NCBI GenBank assembly: GCA_023818865.1
Contig: JAMWDF010000105.1
Coordinates: 1,442 to 8,185, forward strand
Length of the DNA: 6,744 bases
Direction of reading: 5' to 3'
DNA from: Candidatus Omnitrophota bacterium
Lineage (GTDB): Bacteria; Ratteibacteria; UBA8468; B48-G9; DSTR01
Part shown: positions 1 to 5,715 of the stretch, in pieces
Numbering within the stretch: position 1 is the stretch's first letter
Layout of the letters: the number at the start of each line of letters is the position of its first letter
Position numbers and translations under genes: made by a program
Notes under the pieces: generated by a model
The model's input: the letters and a program-made list of their open reading frames with translations, nothing else
Databases searched by the model: none
What the model was told of the DNA's origin: nothing

Positions 1-1
1 T

Positions 2-1186
2 GATACTTTGGATATTATTGGCTGGGCCTGGAATAATCGAGTGCTTTATGTAAACACTTCGGTTGAAGAATGGGACCCCTATGCTGACATTCGTAGTAAG
101 CCAGCCCTGCAAAAGTCTATCTACTACCGTTATCTGTCGCTCCTGGAAATGAAAAAAAAAGGGGCAAGAAAGACTACGGCTATTGTTGACCACGGTGCAA
201 ACCCCGGCTTGATTTCTCACTTTGTGAAACAGGGGCTGTTGGACTTGGCTGAAAGGCTGCTGGAGCTCAAACAGGTAACAGGAGAACAAAGAGATGAGAT
301 TAACCTCTGGTTGGGGGAACGTAATTTTGCCGCTCTGGCAAAAACTTTGGGGGTGAAAGTAATTCATTGTAGCGAACGAGATACCCAGTTAACTAACCGG
401 CCAAAAAAGCCGGATGAATTTGTGGGGACTTGGTCAGCTCAGGGGATGCATTCAGAATCTATTTCTCCAGTGGAAATTGGCTGGGGAACCCATGAAAAAA
501 CTTTGCCTGCCGGGGCGATTATTCCGGAGTTTGGACCAGGGAATGAAATAATCTTACCTCGTTTAGGGATTAATACTTTGGCTCGTTCTTGGGTACCAGA
601 GGAAGAGTTTGTTGGGCTATTAATTCCCCACGGAGAGATATTCAGCCTTTCCCATTACCTTACTCTAAGAGAAAATAGCCGAGTGGTTTATCGTCCAACC
701 GTTTGCTATGTTTACCTTCCCTGCAACGAGACCTTGGTTTCTCTTCACGAATTGCGTTGCCGCAATTATGAGCTTCAGTCTAAAATCAGGATACTCACAG
801 ACGAGATTACTGCTGGCGAAGATAAACTTGGAGCCCTGATTATGGGACATCCTCTTTTTGCCTGGTGGATTGGAAGTTGTCTCAGCATTAAACAATCAAA
901 AAAGCTAGTGCCGCAGGGAAATTGCACCACGCTTCAGGTTGCCAGTGGGGCTGTTTCTGCCCTGGTGTGGGCGATTGAACATACGCAAACTGGGATATGC
1001 TTTCCTGAGGATTTACCCCATCAGGCAATTCTCACTCTGGCAAAGGCCTACCTGGGCAACTTTATTTCTAAGCCGGTGCAATGGTCGCCACTCTCAAATT
1101 ATCAGAGTTTTTTCCCGAACAACGAAGAAAGCCAGCCTGATGCTGAAGATATCTGGCAATTTAAGAACTTTCTTTTCCGACCGTAA
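2..1186 (+). CDS. hss: Homospermidine synthase, 5' end missing
   Basis: The enzyme makes the polyamine homospermidine from two putrescines (or putrescine and spermidine) in the cytoplasm, using NAD+ as a recycling cofactor. The frame is open to the left edge, so the TTG at 8 is an internal Leu codon and not a start. About 394 residues are visible against roughly 470-480 for the family. The missing N-terminus should hold the GxGxxG nucleotide-binding loop. Family hallmarks, numbered from the first visible codon, are VNTSVEEW (17-24), DHGANPGLISHFVKQ (63-77), GTWS (142-145), EIGWGTHE (158-165), a YRPT segment with YLPCNETLVSLHEL (230-251) and the C-terminal WQFKNFL (385-391). The Trp in GWGTHE probably matches the cation-pi tryptophan known from the Blastochloris viridis enzyme; that is by alignment from memory. 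A run of nine A then four G lies at 152-164. The gene ends 9 nt before mutM and is probably cotranscribed with it. The family is secure; activity is inferred. Confidence 0.9.
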   Translation, partial: DTLDIIGWAWNNRVLYVNTSVEEWDPYADIRSKPALQKSIYYRYLSLLEMKKKGARKTTAIVDHGANPGLISHFVKQGLLDLAERLLELKQVTGEQRDEINLWLGERNFAALAKTLGVKVIHCSERDTQLTNRPKKPDEFVGTWSAQGMHSESISPVEIGWGTHEKTLPAGAIIPEFGPGNEIILPRLGINTLARSWVPEEEFVGLLIPHGEIFSLSHYLTLRENSRVVYRPTVCYVYLPCNETLVSLHELRCRNYELQSKIRILTDEITAGEDKLGALIMGHPLFAWWIGSCLSIKQSKKLVPQGNCTTLQVASGAVSALVWAIEHTQTGICFPEDLPHQAILTLAKAYLGNFISKPVQWSPLSNYQSFFPNNEESQPDAEDIWQFKNFLFRP

Positions 1187-1195
1187 TCAGAAAAG

Positions 1196-2080
1196 ATGCC
1201 GGAACTGCCAGAAGTAGAAACCACGGTAATGGGTTTGAAAAAACAGGTGGTTGGTCGCACAATCACTCGGGTATGGGTGGATTTACCTGGCAGAATAAAA
1301 TTGTTCGGTCTGCCGGGAGATTTCACTGAGCTGGTCTCCGGTTGCCAGATTAAGGATATCACTCGGCGGGGCAAATGGATTCTCTTTTATCTCACTCGCC
1401 GTCTAAACCTTTTGTTACATCAGAAGATGACCGGCCACCTATTAGTGGGGAAGTGGTGTTGGCAACCTGGGGGCTGGGAGCCAGAACCTTTTCTCTCAAG
1501 AACATTGCTTGATCCGGTTAACCGATACCTTCGTTTGATATTCTTTCTCAATGACGGATGGCAACTTGGTTTATCTGACCTGAGAAGATTTGCCCGGATT
1601 GAACTTCTTCCTTCAAAATGCCTGGCTGATTCTTTAATCTTGAAATCTTTAGGGCCAGACGCTCTAACCGAAGTGAACCAAAGTATTTTCCGTCAACGAA
1701 TGAAAGGGCGAAAAGGAAAAATAAAAAGCATTCTTCTTGACCAGAAAGTGATTGCAGGACTGGGTAATATCTATACTGACGAGATTCTTTTTCACGCTGG
1801 GATTCATCCGGCCACAAACGTGGCTCATCTTTCTTGTTTTCAATTGGGTATCATCTACCGGAAAATGAAAAGCATTCTGAAGTGCGCCATTGCTCACCGA
1901 GGTACCTCTTTCTCCGATTACCGAGATTCTGATGGAGGGAAAGGAAATTATGGCCGTTATCTCCAGGTTTACGGTCGGGCCGGCAAACAATGTTATCGGT
2001 GCGGCCAGTTGATTCAGCGAATGAAGATAGGTTCTCGGACAGCCAGTTTTTGCCCTGGTTGTCAGAAATTATATTGCTAA
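1196..2080 (+). CDS. mutM: Formamidopyrimidine-DNA glycosylase (Fpg/MutM)
   Basis: This bifunctional base-excision repair enzyme removes 8-oxoguanine and other oxidised purines and nicks the abasic site. The ATG at 1196 is fixed because it gives the N-terminal MPELPEVET, whose Pro2 (the nucleophile after Met removal) and Glu3 are catalytic. Other conserved parts are Lys60 in RRGKW (equivalent of E. coli Lys57), QKMTGHL (76-82), DLRRF (128-132), the helix-two-turn-helix segment around AGLGNIYTDEILFHAGIHP (187-205), GGKGNYGRYLQVYGR (247-261) and a C-terminal zinc finger with Cys266, Cys269, Cys286 and Cys289 plus Arg281. At 294 residues it is somewhat longer than the usual 270-275; the extra length appears to lie near 86-110. 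The common K-H-x-H segment after DP reads NRYLR here (109-113), a variant I associate with some uncultured bacterial lineages. No clear Shine-Dalgarno precedes the start, which follows the hss stop by 9 nt, suggesting translational coupling. Confidence 0.95.
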   Translation: MPELPEVETTVMGLKKQVVGRTITRVWVDLPGRIKLFGLPGDFTELVSGCQIKDITRRGKWILFYLTRRLNLLLHQKMTGHLLVGKWCWQPGGWEPEPFLSRTLLDPVNRYLRLIFFLNDGWQLGLSDLRRFARIELLPSKCLADSLILKSLGPDALTEVNQSIFRQRMKGRKGKIKSILLDQKVIAGLGNIYTDEILFHAGIHPATNVAHLSCFQLGIIYRKMKSILKCAIAHRGTSFSDYRDSDGGKGNYGRYLQVYGRAGKQCYRCGQLIQRMKIGSRTASFCPGCQKLYC

Positions 2081-2099
2081 TGTTAAAAGATGTTTTCTC

Positions 2100-2128
2100 T
2101 TGAGTTGAGCCTATGTTATTATTTATTT
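2100..2128 (+). promoter_or_regulatory. Possible sigma70-type promoter for the oxidoreductase gene
   Basis: TTGAGT at 2100-2105 and TTATTT at 2123-2128 are separated by 17 bp. The site lies in the 72-nt AT-rich gap between mutM and the oxidoreductase. The -35 is reasonable and the -10 is weak. Several overlapping AT-rich hexamers make the exact -10 uncertain, and readthrough from mutM is an equally good explanation for expression. Confidence 0.3.
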
Positions 2129-2152
2129 AAACAGTTATTCGGGGAGGAATAG

Positions 2153-3202
2153 ATGGCAAGAAAATTATCTTGGGGAGTGATTGGGGCTGGGGGAATTGCT
2201 TATCGTCGGACCATCCCGGAAGGAATCATTCCCGCCAAAAATGCCTGTTTAGTGGCGGTGATGGATGTGGTTAAACCGGTGGCTGAAAAAGTAGGCAGGG
2301 AATTCCAGGTATCCTGGTACACCAGAGAGAAAGACTTGTTGGCAGACAGAGCAGTGCAGGCAGTTTACGTGGCTACCCCTGCGAATAAGCATTATCGCCA
2401 GGCAATGATGTGCTTAGAAGCTGGTAAGCATGTTCTGATTGAGAAGCCAATGGCTCTTAAACTGGATGAGTGCTGGCAGATTCTCGCTCTGGCAAAAAGG
2501 AAAGGTCTAAAACTGGGCGTTGACTTCATGATGAGATTCCATAGTTTGAACAAAAGGATCAGAGAAATGGTGGCCGCCGGTGAACTGGGTGTTCCAGTAA
2601 TGGGAAGGGCTCAGCTTTCTTGTTGGTATCCACCCATTGAAGGTGCTTGGCGGCAAGTCCCTCGGCTAGGGGGTGGCGGTTCCTTAATTGACATGGGCTG
2701 CCATTGTGTTGACCTTCTGGAGTTCGTTTTTGGGAGCCGGGTGAAGGAAGTATCCTGTTTCACTGGTCGGCTCGTTCATCCTTATCCGGTTGAAGACACA
2801 GCGGTAATGACTGTGCGTTTCTCTAGCGGAGCTATCGGTATTGTGGATGCCTGCTTCAATATCCCAGACAACTCGTCCCGCAATGTCCTGGAAATTTATG
2901 GCAGTAAAGGGAGTGTGGTTGCCACCGGGAGTATTGGTCAAACTCCAACCGGTCAGGCCACTGCTTACTTGGAGAAAAAGGCAAAGGGGTATGATGCTCA
3001 ACAGCAGCGGTCTGCTTCTTGCTGCCAGGAGGTTAGGTTTAAGCCGTATAATACCTATCAAGCGCAGATAGAAAATTTTTCCGAAGCAGTGTTGAAATCC
3101 GGCGAGGTGGCGGTTTCTGGTGAGGATGGACTCTGGAATCAAAAGATTATGATGGCGGCTTATGCGGCGGCCCGAACAGGCCGGGTGTTCAAACTGAGAT
3201 AA
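2153..3202 (+). CDS. Gfo/Idh/MocA-family NAD(P)-dependent oxidoreductase, substrate unknown
   Basis: This family of cytoplasmic dehydrogenases acts mostly on sugars, cyclitols and their derivatives. The 349-residue protein is full length. An N-terminal Rossmann fold starts with WGVIGAGGIA (7-16). The family motif EKP lies at 97-99, with Lys98 the likely catalytic lysine. The C-terminal alpha/beta domain holds GGGGSLIDMGCHCVDLLEF (173-191), where Asp180 and His184 have the same spacing as the catalytic Asp and His of inositol dehydrogenase. There is no signal peptide, so it is not one of the Tat-exported members. The ATG start is supported by GGGGAGG at 2141-2147, 5 nt upstream, the best ribosome binding site in the left half. 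Neighbours give no substrate clue: mutM lies 72 nt upstream and a convergent response regulator ends 22 nt downstream. Family membership is clear; the substrate cannot be told from sequence alone. Confidence 0.9.
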   Translation: MARKLSWGVIGAGGIAYRRTIPEGIIPAKNACLVAVMDVVKPVAEKVGREFQVSWYTREKDLLADRAVQAVYVATPANKHYRQAMMCLEAGKHVLIEKPMALKLDECWQILALAKRKGLKLGVDFMMRFHSLNKRIREMVAAGELGVPVMGRAQLSCWYPPIEGAWRQVPRLGGGGSLIDMGCHCVDLLEFVFGSRVKEVSCFTGRLVHPYPVEDTAVMTVRFSSGAIGIVDACFNIPDNSSRNVLEIYGSKGSVVATGSIGQTPTGQATAYLEKKAKGYDAQQQRSASCCQEVRFKPYNTYQAQIENFSEAVLKSGEVAVSGEDGLWNQKIMMAAYAAARTGRVFKLR

Positions 3203-3224
3203 ATCAGTTAGCTGAGATATAGGC

Positions 3225-3632
3225 TTAAGACTTGTTTTTTTCTGATAGGACGGTTTCCACTGTTAAAAGCAACGTTTTCATCTCACAGGGCTTGGTGAGG
3301 TAATAGTCGGCTCCATATCGGTAACCTTTAATTTTGTCCACAGCCTCATCTTTAGCGGTCAGAACCACTATTGGTACCTTGCAACTGATTGGTCCACTTT
3401 TCACCTTCTGAAGAAATTCTAATCCGCTCATTCCTGGGAGAATGAGGTCCAAAATCACCAGGTCTGGTTGCCACTCTCGGAAAAGACTTAGGCCGCTTTC
3501 TGCATCAACGGCTTCAATCAGCGCATAACCGGCTTGTTTCAGATGTCTCACGAGAAGGGCTCTGGTATCCTCTTCGTCTTCTATCACCAAAATCTTCTTA
3601 CCAAGAAGTTCTGGTCTGTTAAGTATTTCCAT
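3225..3632 (-). CDS. Single-domain response regulator (receiver only)
   Basis: This is a 135-residue CheY/Spo0F-like receiver with no output domain, so it should act by phosphorylation-dependent protein contacts. All key residues are present: the acidic pair Glu18-Asp19 in LVIEDEED, the phospho-acceptor Asp62 in VILDLILPGMSG, Thr92 in LTAKD, the switch aromatic Tyr111 and Lys114 in YLTKP. The 11 residues before beta strand 1 are slightly longer than in CheY. The ATG at 3632 has no Shine-Dalgarno upstream, but an extended -10 ends 6 nt before it, so the transcript may be leaderless. Its stop is 22 nt from the stop of the convergent oxidoreductase. A second receiver gene is transcribed divergently from the same 96-bp gap. 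No histidine kinase lies in the window, so it is an orphan here. The domain call is secure; partner and output are unknown. Confidence 0.93.
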   Translation of the reverse strand: MEILNRPELLGKKILVIEDEEDTRALLVRHLKQAGYALIEAVDAESGLSLFREWQPDLVILDLILPGMSGLEFLQKVKSGPISCKVPIVVLTAKDEAVDKIKGYRYGADYYLTKPCEMKTLLLTVETVLSEKNKS

Positions 3633-3638
3633 GAATCA

Positions 3639-3647
3639 ATTTTATCA
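3639..3647 (-). promoter_or_regulatory. Extended -10 promoter placed for a leaderless transcript
   Basis: On the minus strand the sequence reads TG-A-TAAAAT (3647 down to 3639), an extended -10 element. The -35 region at about 3662-3667 (TTCCTC) is poor, as is common with extended -10 promoters. Only 6 nt (TGATTC) separate the -10 from the ATG at 3632, so transcription should begin at or within a base or two of the start codon. That agrees with the missing Shine-Dalgarno. This is inference from motifs only. Confidence 0.4.
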
Positions 3648-3677
3648 TGGACAAGCAGTCTGAGGAAAGTCTTTCCG

Positions 3678-3707
3678 TTGACGATGGCGGCTCTGAAAAG
3701 GTATCAT
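3678..3707 (+). promoter_or_regulatory. Sigma70-type promoter for the plus-strand receiver gene
   Basis: TTGACG at 3678-3683 (5 of 6 to consensus) and TATCAT at 3702-3707 are separated by 18 bp. Transcription would begin near 3714, about 15 nt before the ATG at 3729, leaving room for the GGAG Shine-Dalgarno at 3720-3723. The element lies about 10 bp from the expected -35 of the divergent promoter, so one bound factor could affect both genes. Confidence 0.5.
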
Positions 3708-3728
3708 CATACTAGAACTGGAGACAGA

Positions 3729-4124
3729 ATGGGTAAAGACGAAAAACCGCCTGCTCGGTCCAGGCACGTTTTGATTGTGGAAGATGATGATATTACCAGA
3801 AAATTGCTGGTAATAGAATTCAAAAGAAGGGGCCATCAGGTGCTGGAATTTGCTGATGCCGCGGCTGCGATGACTGCGGTGGAAAAGGAAAAACCGAGGA
3901 TAGATGCGGCTATTGTTGATCTGATGAACATGGGTTATGGGGGAAATTTCGGAGAGTGTTTGCGGCAGCATAATGAGTACCGAAGCAGCAAGGTAATTTT
4001 TTACACCGCCTTAACCCAGAAGCAATTTGACACCAGGATATTGAACCATCCGAACACCTTCTATGTGCACAAGATTCCTGGAAGCATTAATCTGCTGATA
4101 AACTGGGTAGAAGCAACAGTTTAA
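3729..4124 (+). CDS. Divergent stand-alone receiver-domain protein
   Basis: This 131-residue protein is a CheY-like receiver without an output domain. Residues present are Glu18-Asp19 in LIVEDDD, the likely phospho-acceptor Asp64 in AAIVDLMN, Thr93 in FYTALT and Lys115 in HKIPG. It departs from typical receivers in two places. After Asp64 the usual L-P-x-x-x-G loop is replaced by LMNMGYGGN. The conserved Lys-Pro is Lys-Ile-Pro, and helices 4 and 5 look short. It may still be phosphorylated, or may work in an altered way. The frame is open upstream to 3534, but ATG 3729 is preferred: it has GGAG 5 nt upstream, lies just after a good promoter, and begins 12 residues before beta strand 1. The alternative ATG at 3684 would fall inside the promoter. 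It is divergent from another receiver gene, and a tRNA starts 33 nt after its stop. Confidence 0.85.
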   Translation: MGKDEKPPARSRHVLIVEDDDITRKLLVIEFKRRGHQVLEFADAAAAMTAVEKEKPRIDAAIVDLMNMGYGGNFGECLRQHNEYRSSKVIFYTALTQKQFDTRILNHPNTFYVHKIPGSINLLINWVEATV

Positions 4125-4150
4125 TTTCTCTGGTATGCCTGTTGGCGAAA

Positions 4151-4255
4151 AACCTCTGGACCCGTAGCTCAAGGGCAGAGCAGCGGACTCATAATCCGTT
4201 GGTTGCTGGTTCGAATCCGGCCGGGTCCACTACCCTTGGTCAAAACCCAGAGGTT
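4151..4255. repeat. Perfect 9-bp inverted repeat bracketing the tRNA
   Basis: AACCTCTGG at 4151-4159 and CCAGAGGTT at 4247-4255 are exact reverse complements. The left arm takes in the first two bases of the tRNA (GG at 4158-4159); the right arm begins 17 nt after the discriminator base. In a precursor RNA the two arms could pair and enclose the tRNA, competing with the first two acceptor pairs. No T-run follows, so it does not look like a terminator. It may also be chance or a remnant of a recombination event. Confidence 0.5.
4158..4229 (+). tRNA. tRNA with anticodon CAU, probably tRNA-Ile2
   Basis: A complete cloverleaf can be drawn by hand. The acceptor is GGACCCG/CGGGTCC with discriminator A at 4229. 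The D arm is GCTC/GAGC with a short 7-nt loop, the anticodon stem GCGGA/TCCGT, the loop CTCATAA with anticodon CAT at 4190-4192, the variable loop TGGTT, and the T arm GCTGG/CCGGC with loop TTCGAAT. The 3' CCA is not encoded (CTA follows), so it must be added by nucleotidyltransferase. It is not the initiator: G1 pairs with C72 and there are no three G-C pairs next to the anticodon loop. C4-G69 and C5-G68, with loop CTCATAA, match what TilS recognises in E. coli tRNA-Ile2, where C34 becomes lysidine to read AUA. Elongator Met remains possible. It may be cotranscribed with the receiver gene 33 nt upstream. Confidence 0.92.
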
Positions 4256-4335
4256 ACTGATTGCCTGGTTGGACTCTAAATCTCCTATAGAAAGGAACAT
4301 TTTGGATAATAATCGGAAGAGAAAGGAGTAAAAAG

Positions 4336-4428
4336 GTGTTGATGGGGCAAGGGTTATTGAAGCAAACGCACTGTAAACAAGTAACACTGGCAGCGAATGA
4401 AGTTGGTCAGAATGGCCTAAGGGTGTGA
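4336..4428 (+). CDS. Possible 30-codon small ORF or leader peptide ahead of clc
   Basis: A GTG at 4336 lies 7 nt after a good AAAGGAG ribosome binding site (4322-4328). It opens a 30-codon frame ending in TGA at 4426-4428, 30 nt before the ClC start. TTG at 4339 and ATG at 4342 are in-frame alternatives. The predicted peptide starts LMGQGLLKQTHCKQ from codon 2, is fairly polar with Gln and Asn, and has no membrane segment; I do not recognise it. Its last codons overlap two small hairpins that cannot form together (GGTCA/TGGCC at 4405-4417 and ATGGC/GCCAT at 4412-4433), an arrangement that could let its translation influence clc. The peptide has no repeated codon that would suggest amino-acid attenuation. 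It could equally be a chance frame in an untranslated leader. Confidence 0.3.
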   Translation: MLMGQGLLKQTHCKQVTLAANEVGQNGLRV

Positions 4429-4448
4429 GCCATCCGAGTTTTAGAACC

Positions 4449-4453
4449 AGGAG
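4449..4453 (+). promoter_or_regulatory. Shine-Dalgarno of the ClC gene
   Basis: AGGAG lies 5 nt before the ATG at 4459 and decides that start. The 229 nt between the tRNA and this gene hold no other strong element apart from the possible small ORF at 4336-4428. A GATAAT at 4305-4310 resembles a -10 but has no -35 at the right distance, so I could not place a promoter. Confidence 0.7.
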
Positions 4454-4458
4454 AATAT

Positions 4459-5715
4459 ATGAGAGAAAAACCAGTCATTCTTATAAATCTACTAAAATGG
4501 TCCTTATTAGCCACCTTTGTCGGGATAATTGTTGGGTCTGCCACTGGTCTCTTTCTTAAATTATTAAATTGGGGCATTGGGGTGAACAGTAACCCATTTT
4601 ATTTCATTTTCTTGCCTGTGGCGTTTTTATTGAGCACATTTATCATAAAGAAATTTGCGTCTGAAGCTGAAGGTCATGGTACTGAGAAAGTAATTGAAGC
4701 AATCCACCAAAGGTCTGGGAAAATTAATCCTTTAGTTGTTCCTGTGAAGTTAATTGCCACATTAATCACTCTTGTAAGTGGCGGTTCAGCAGGCAAGGAA
4801 GGTCCATGTGCCCAGATTGGTGCAGGCCTGGCATCATTTTTCTCTGATCTTTTGAAACTTAGTGAAGAGGATAGGAAAAAACTTGTAATATGTGGTATAA
4901 GTGCCGGGTTTGCCTCGGTTTTTGGAACACCAATGGCTGGAGCAATATTTGGCGTGGAGGTATTATTTATAGGATGCATTCTTTATGAGACACTTCTGCC
5001 ATCAATAATCGCAGGAATAACCAGTTATCACGTTACCTCAGCCTTAGGCATAGCCTATCTCTACACTTCTTTTAAGAATTCTTTACCCTTTTCAGGAGTA
5101 TTTTTTATCCAAGTTATTTTAGCAGGCATTTTTTTCGGATTATGCTCCTGGATTTTGATAGAGTCCCTTTCTCTTGGGAAAAAGTTATCTGAAAAAATCA
5201 AAGTTTCAGTGTTCGTTAAGGCTTTAATAGGTGGTTCTGTCTTAATTATTTTGACCCTTATTTTTTCTAAGGATTACTTGGGGTTAGGCGTAGAAGCTAT
5301 CCAATCTCACCTATCAGGGCAATCAAGTTCATGGTACCAGTTCATATTAAAAGCAGTGTTCACAAGTATAACTCTTAACTTTGGAGGAAGTGGCGGAATA
5401 GTTACTCCGATATTTTTTGTTGGTAGTTCTTCAGGGGCCTTCTTTGCCTCTTTTCTCAGTCTGGATATATCAACTTTTGCCGCAATAGGTATGGTGGCTG
5501 TACTAGCTGGGGCTGCCAATACCCCAATCTCTGCAACCATAATGGCTATGGAACTTTTTGGCCGAGAAATAGCGCCATATGCAGCCTTGGTTTGTATTAT
5601 AAGTTTTCTTATGACCGGTCATAGGAGCGTTTATCCTTCCCAGATCTTATCAATGAAGAAGTTACCCTTGGCGAAAGTGGAAATCGGTAAAGAAATATCA
5701 AAACAAAAAGTCTGA
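4459..5715 (+). CDS. ClC-family chloride channel or Cl-/H+ antiporter
   Basis: This inner-membrane protein of 418 residues should carry chloride or a related anion, by channel or proton-coupled exchange. It has about ten or more hydrophobic segments and the three selectivity regions of the ClC family in order: GHGTE (72-76, the GSGIP position), GSAGKEGPCAQIG (109-121) with the gating glutamate Glu114, and GGIVTP (312-317, the GxFxP position). NTPISATIMAMELFG (354-368) marks the C-terminal pore helices. It ends soon after, with no CBS domains. The segment AGAIFGVEVLF (160-170) aligns with the region of E. coli ClcA that carries the inner proton glutamate Glu203. By my alignment Glu167 matches Glu202 and Val168 matches Glu203, so coupling to protons cannot be assumed. 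The gating motif has E-G-P and not the altered loop of CLC-F fluoride exporters. Base composition is more AT-rich than the left part. Function beyond the family is inferred. Confidence 0.92.
   Translation: MREKPVILINLLKWSLLATFVGIIVGSATGLFLKLLNWGIGVNSNPFYFIFLPVAFLLSTFIIKKFASEAEGHGTEKVIEAIHQRSGKINPLVVPVKLIATLITLVSGGSAGKEGPCAQIGAGLASFFSDLLKLSEEDRKKLVICGISAGFASVFGTPMAGAIFGVEVLFIGCILYETLLPSIIAGITSYHVTSALGIAYLYTSFKNSLPFSGVFFIQVILAGIFFGLCSWILIESLSLGKKLSEKIKVSVFVKALIGGSVLIILTLIFSKDYLGLGVEAIQSHLSGQSSSWYQFILKAVFTSITLNFGGSGGIVTPIFFVGSSSGAFFASFLSLDISTFAAIGMVAVLAGAANTPISATIMAMELFGREIAPYAALVCIISFLMTGHRSVYPSQILSMKKLPLAKVEIGKEISKQKV

Noticed and set aside
2684..3142. Minus-strand 152-codon frame inside the oxidoreductase gene
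   Set aside because: It is the reverse-strand shadow of a clearly conserved coding region and shows no domain of its own.
3192..3209. AACTGA/TCAGTT hairpin over the oxidoreductase stop codon as a terminator
   Set aside because: Only six pairs, mostly weak, with the nearest T-run about 25 nt downstream. Not enough for an intrinsic terminator.
3534..3728. Upstream 65-codon extension of the plus-strand receiver gene
   Set aside because: It overlaps the other receiver gene on the opposite strand and the promoter region. The GGAG-preceded ATG at 3729 gives a normal receiver N-terminus.
4265..4276. CTGGTTGGACTC resembling the tRNA T-arm start CTGGTTCGAATC, as a tRNA fragment or attachment-site repeat
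   Set aside because: The match is short and imperfect, the 3' half of the T stem is missing, and no integrase is present.
4169..4387. Minus-strand 72-codon frame over the tRNA
   Set aside because: It is antisense to the tRNA for part of its length, has no family features, and is the kind of false frame often annotated opposite tRNAs.
4230..4458. Fluoride (crcB-type) riboswitch upstream of the ClC gene
   Set aside because: I could not match the conserved core of that class, and the ClC gating motif is not of the fluoride-exporter type.
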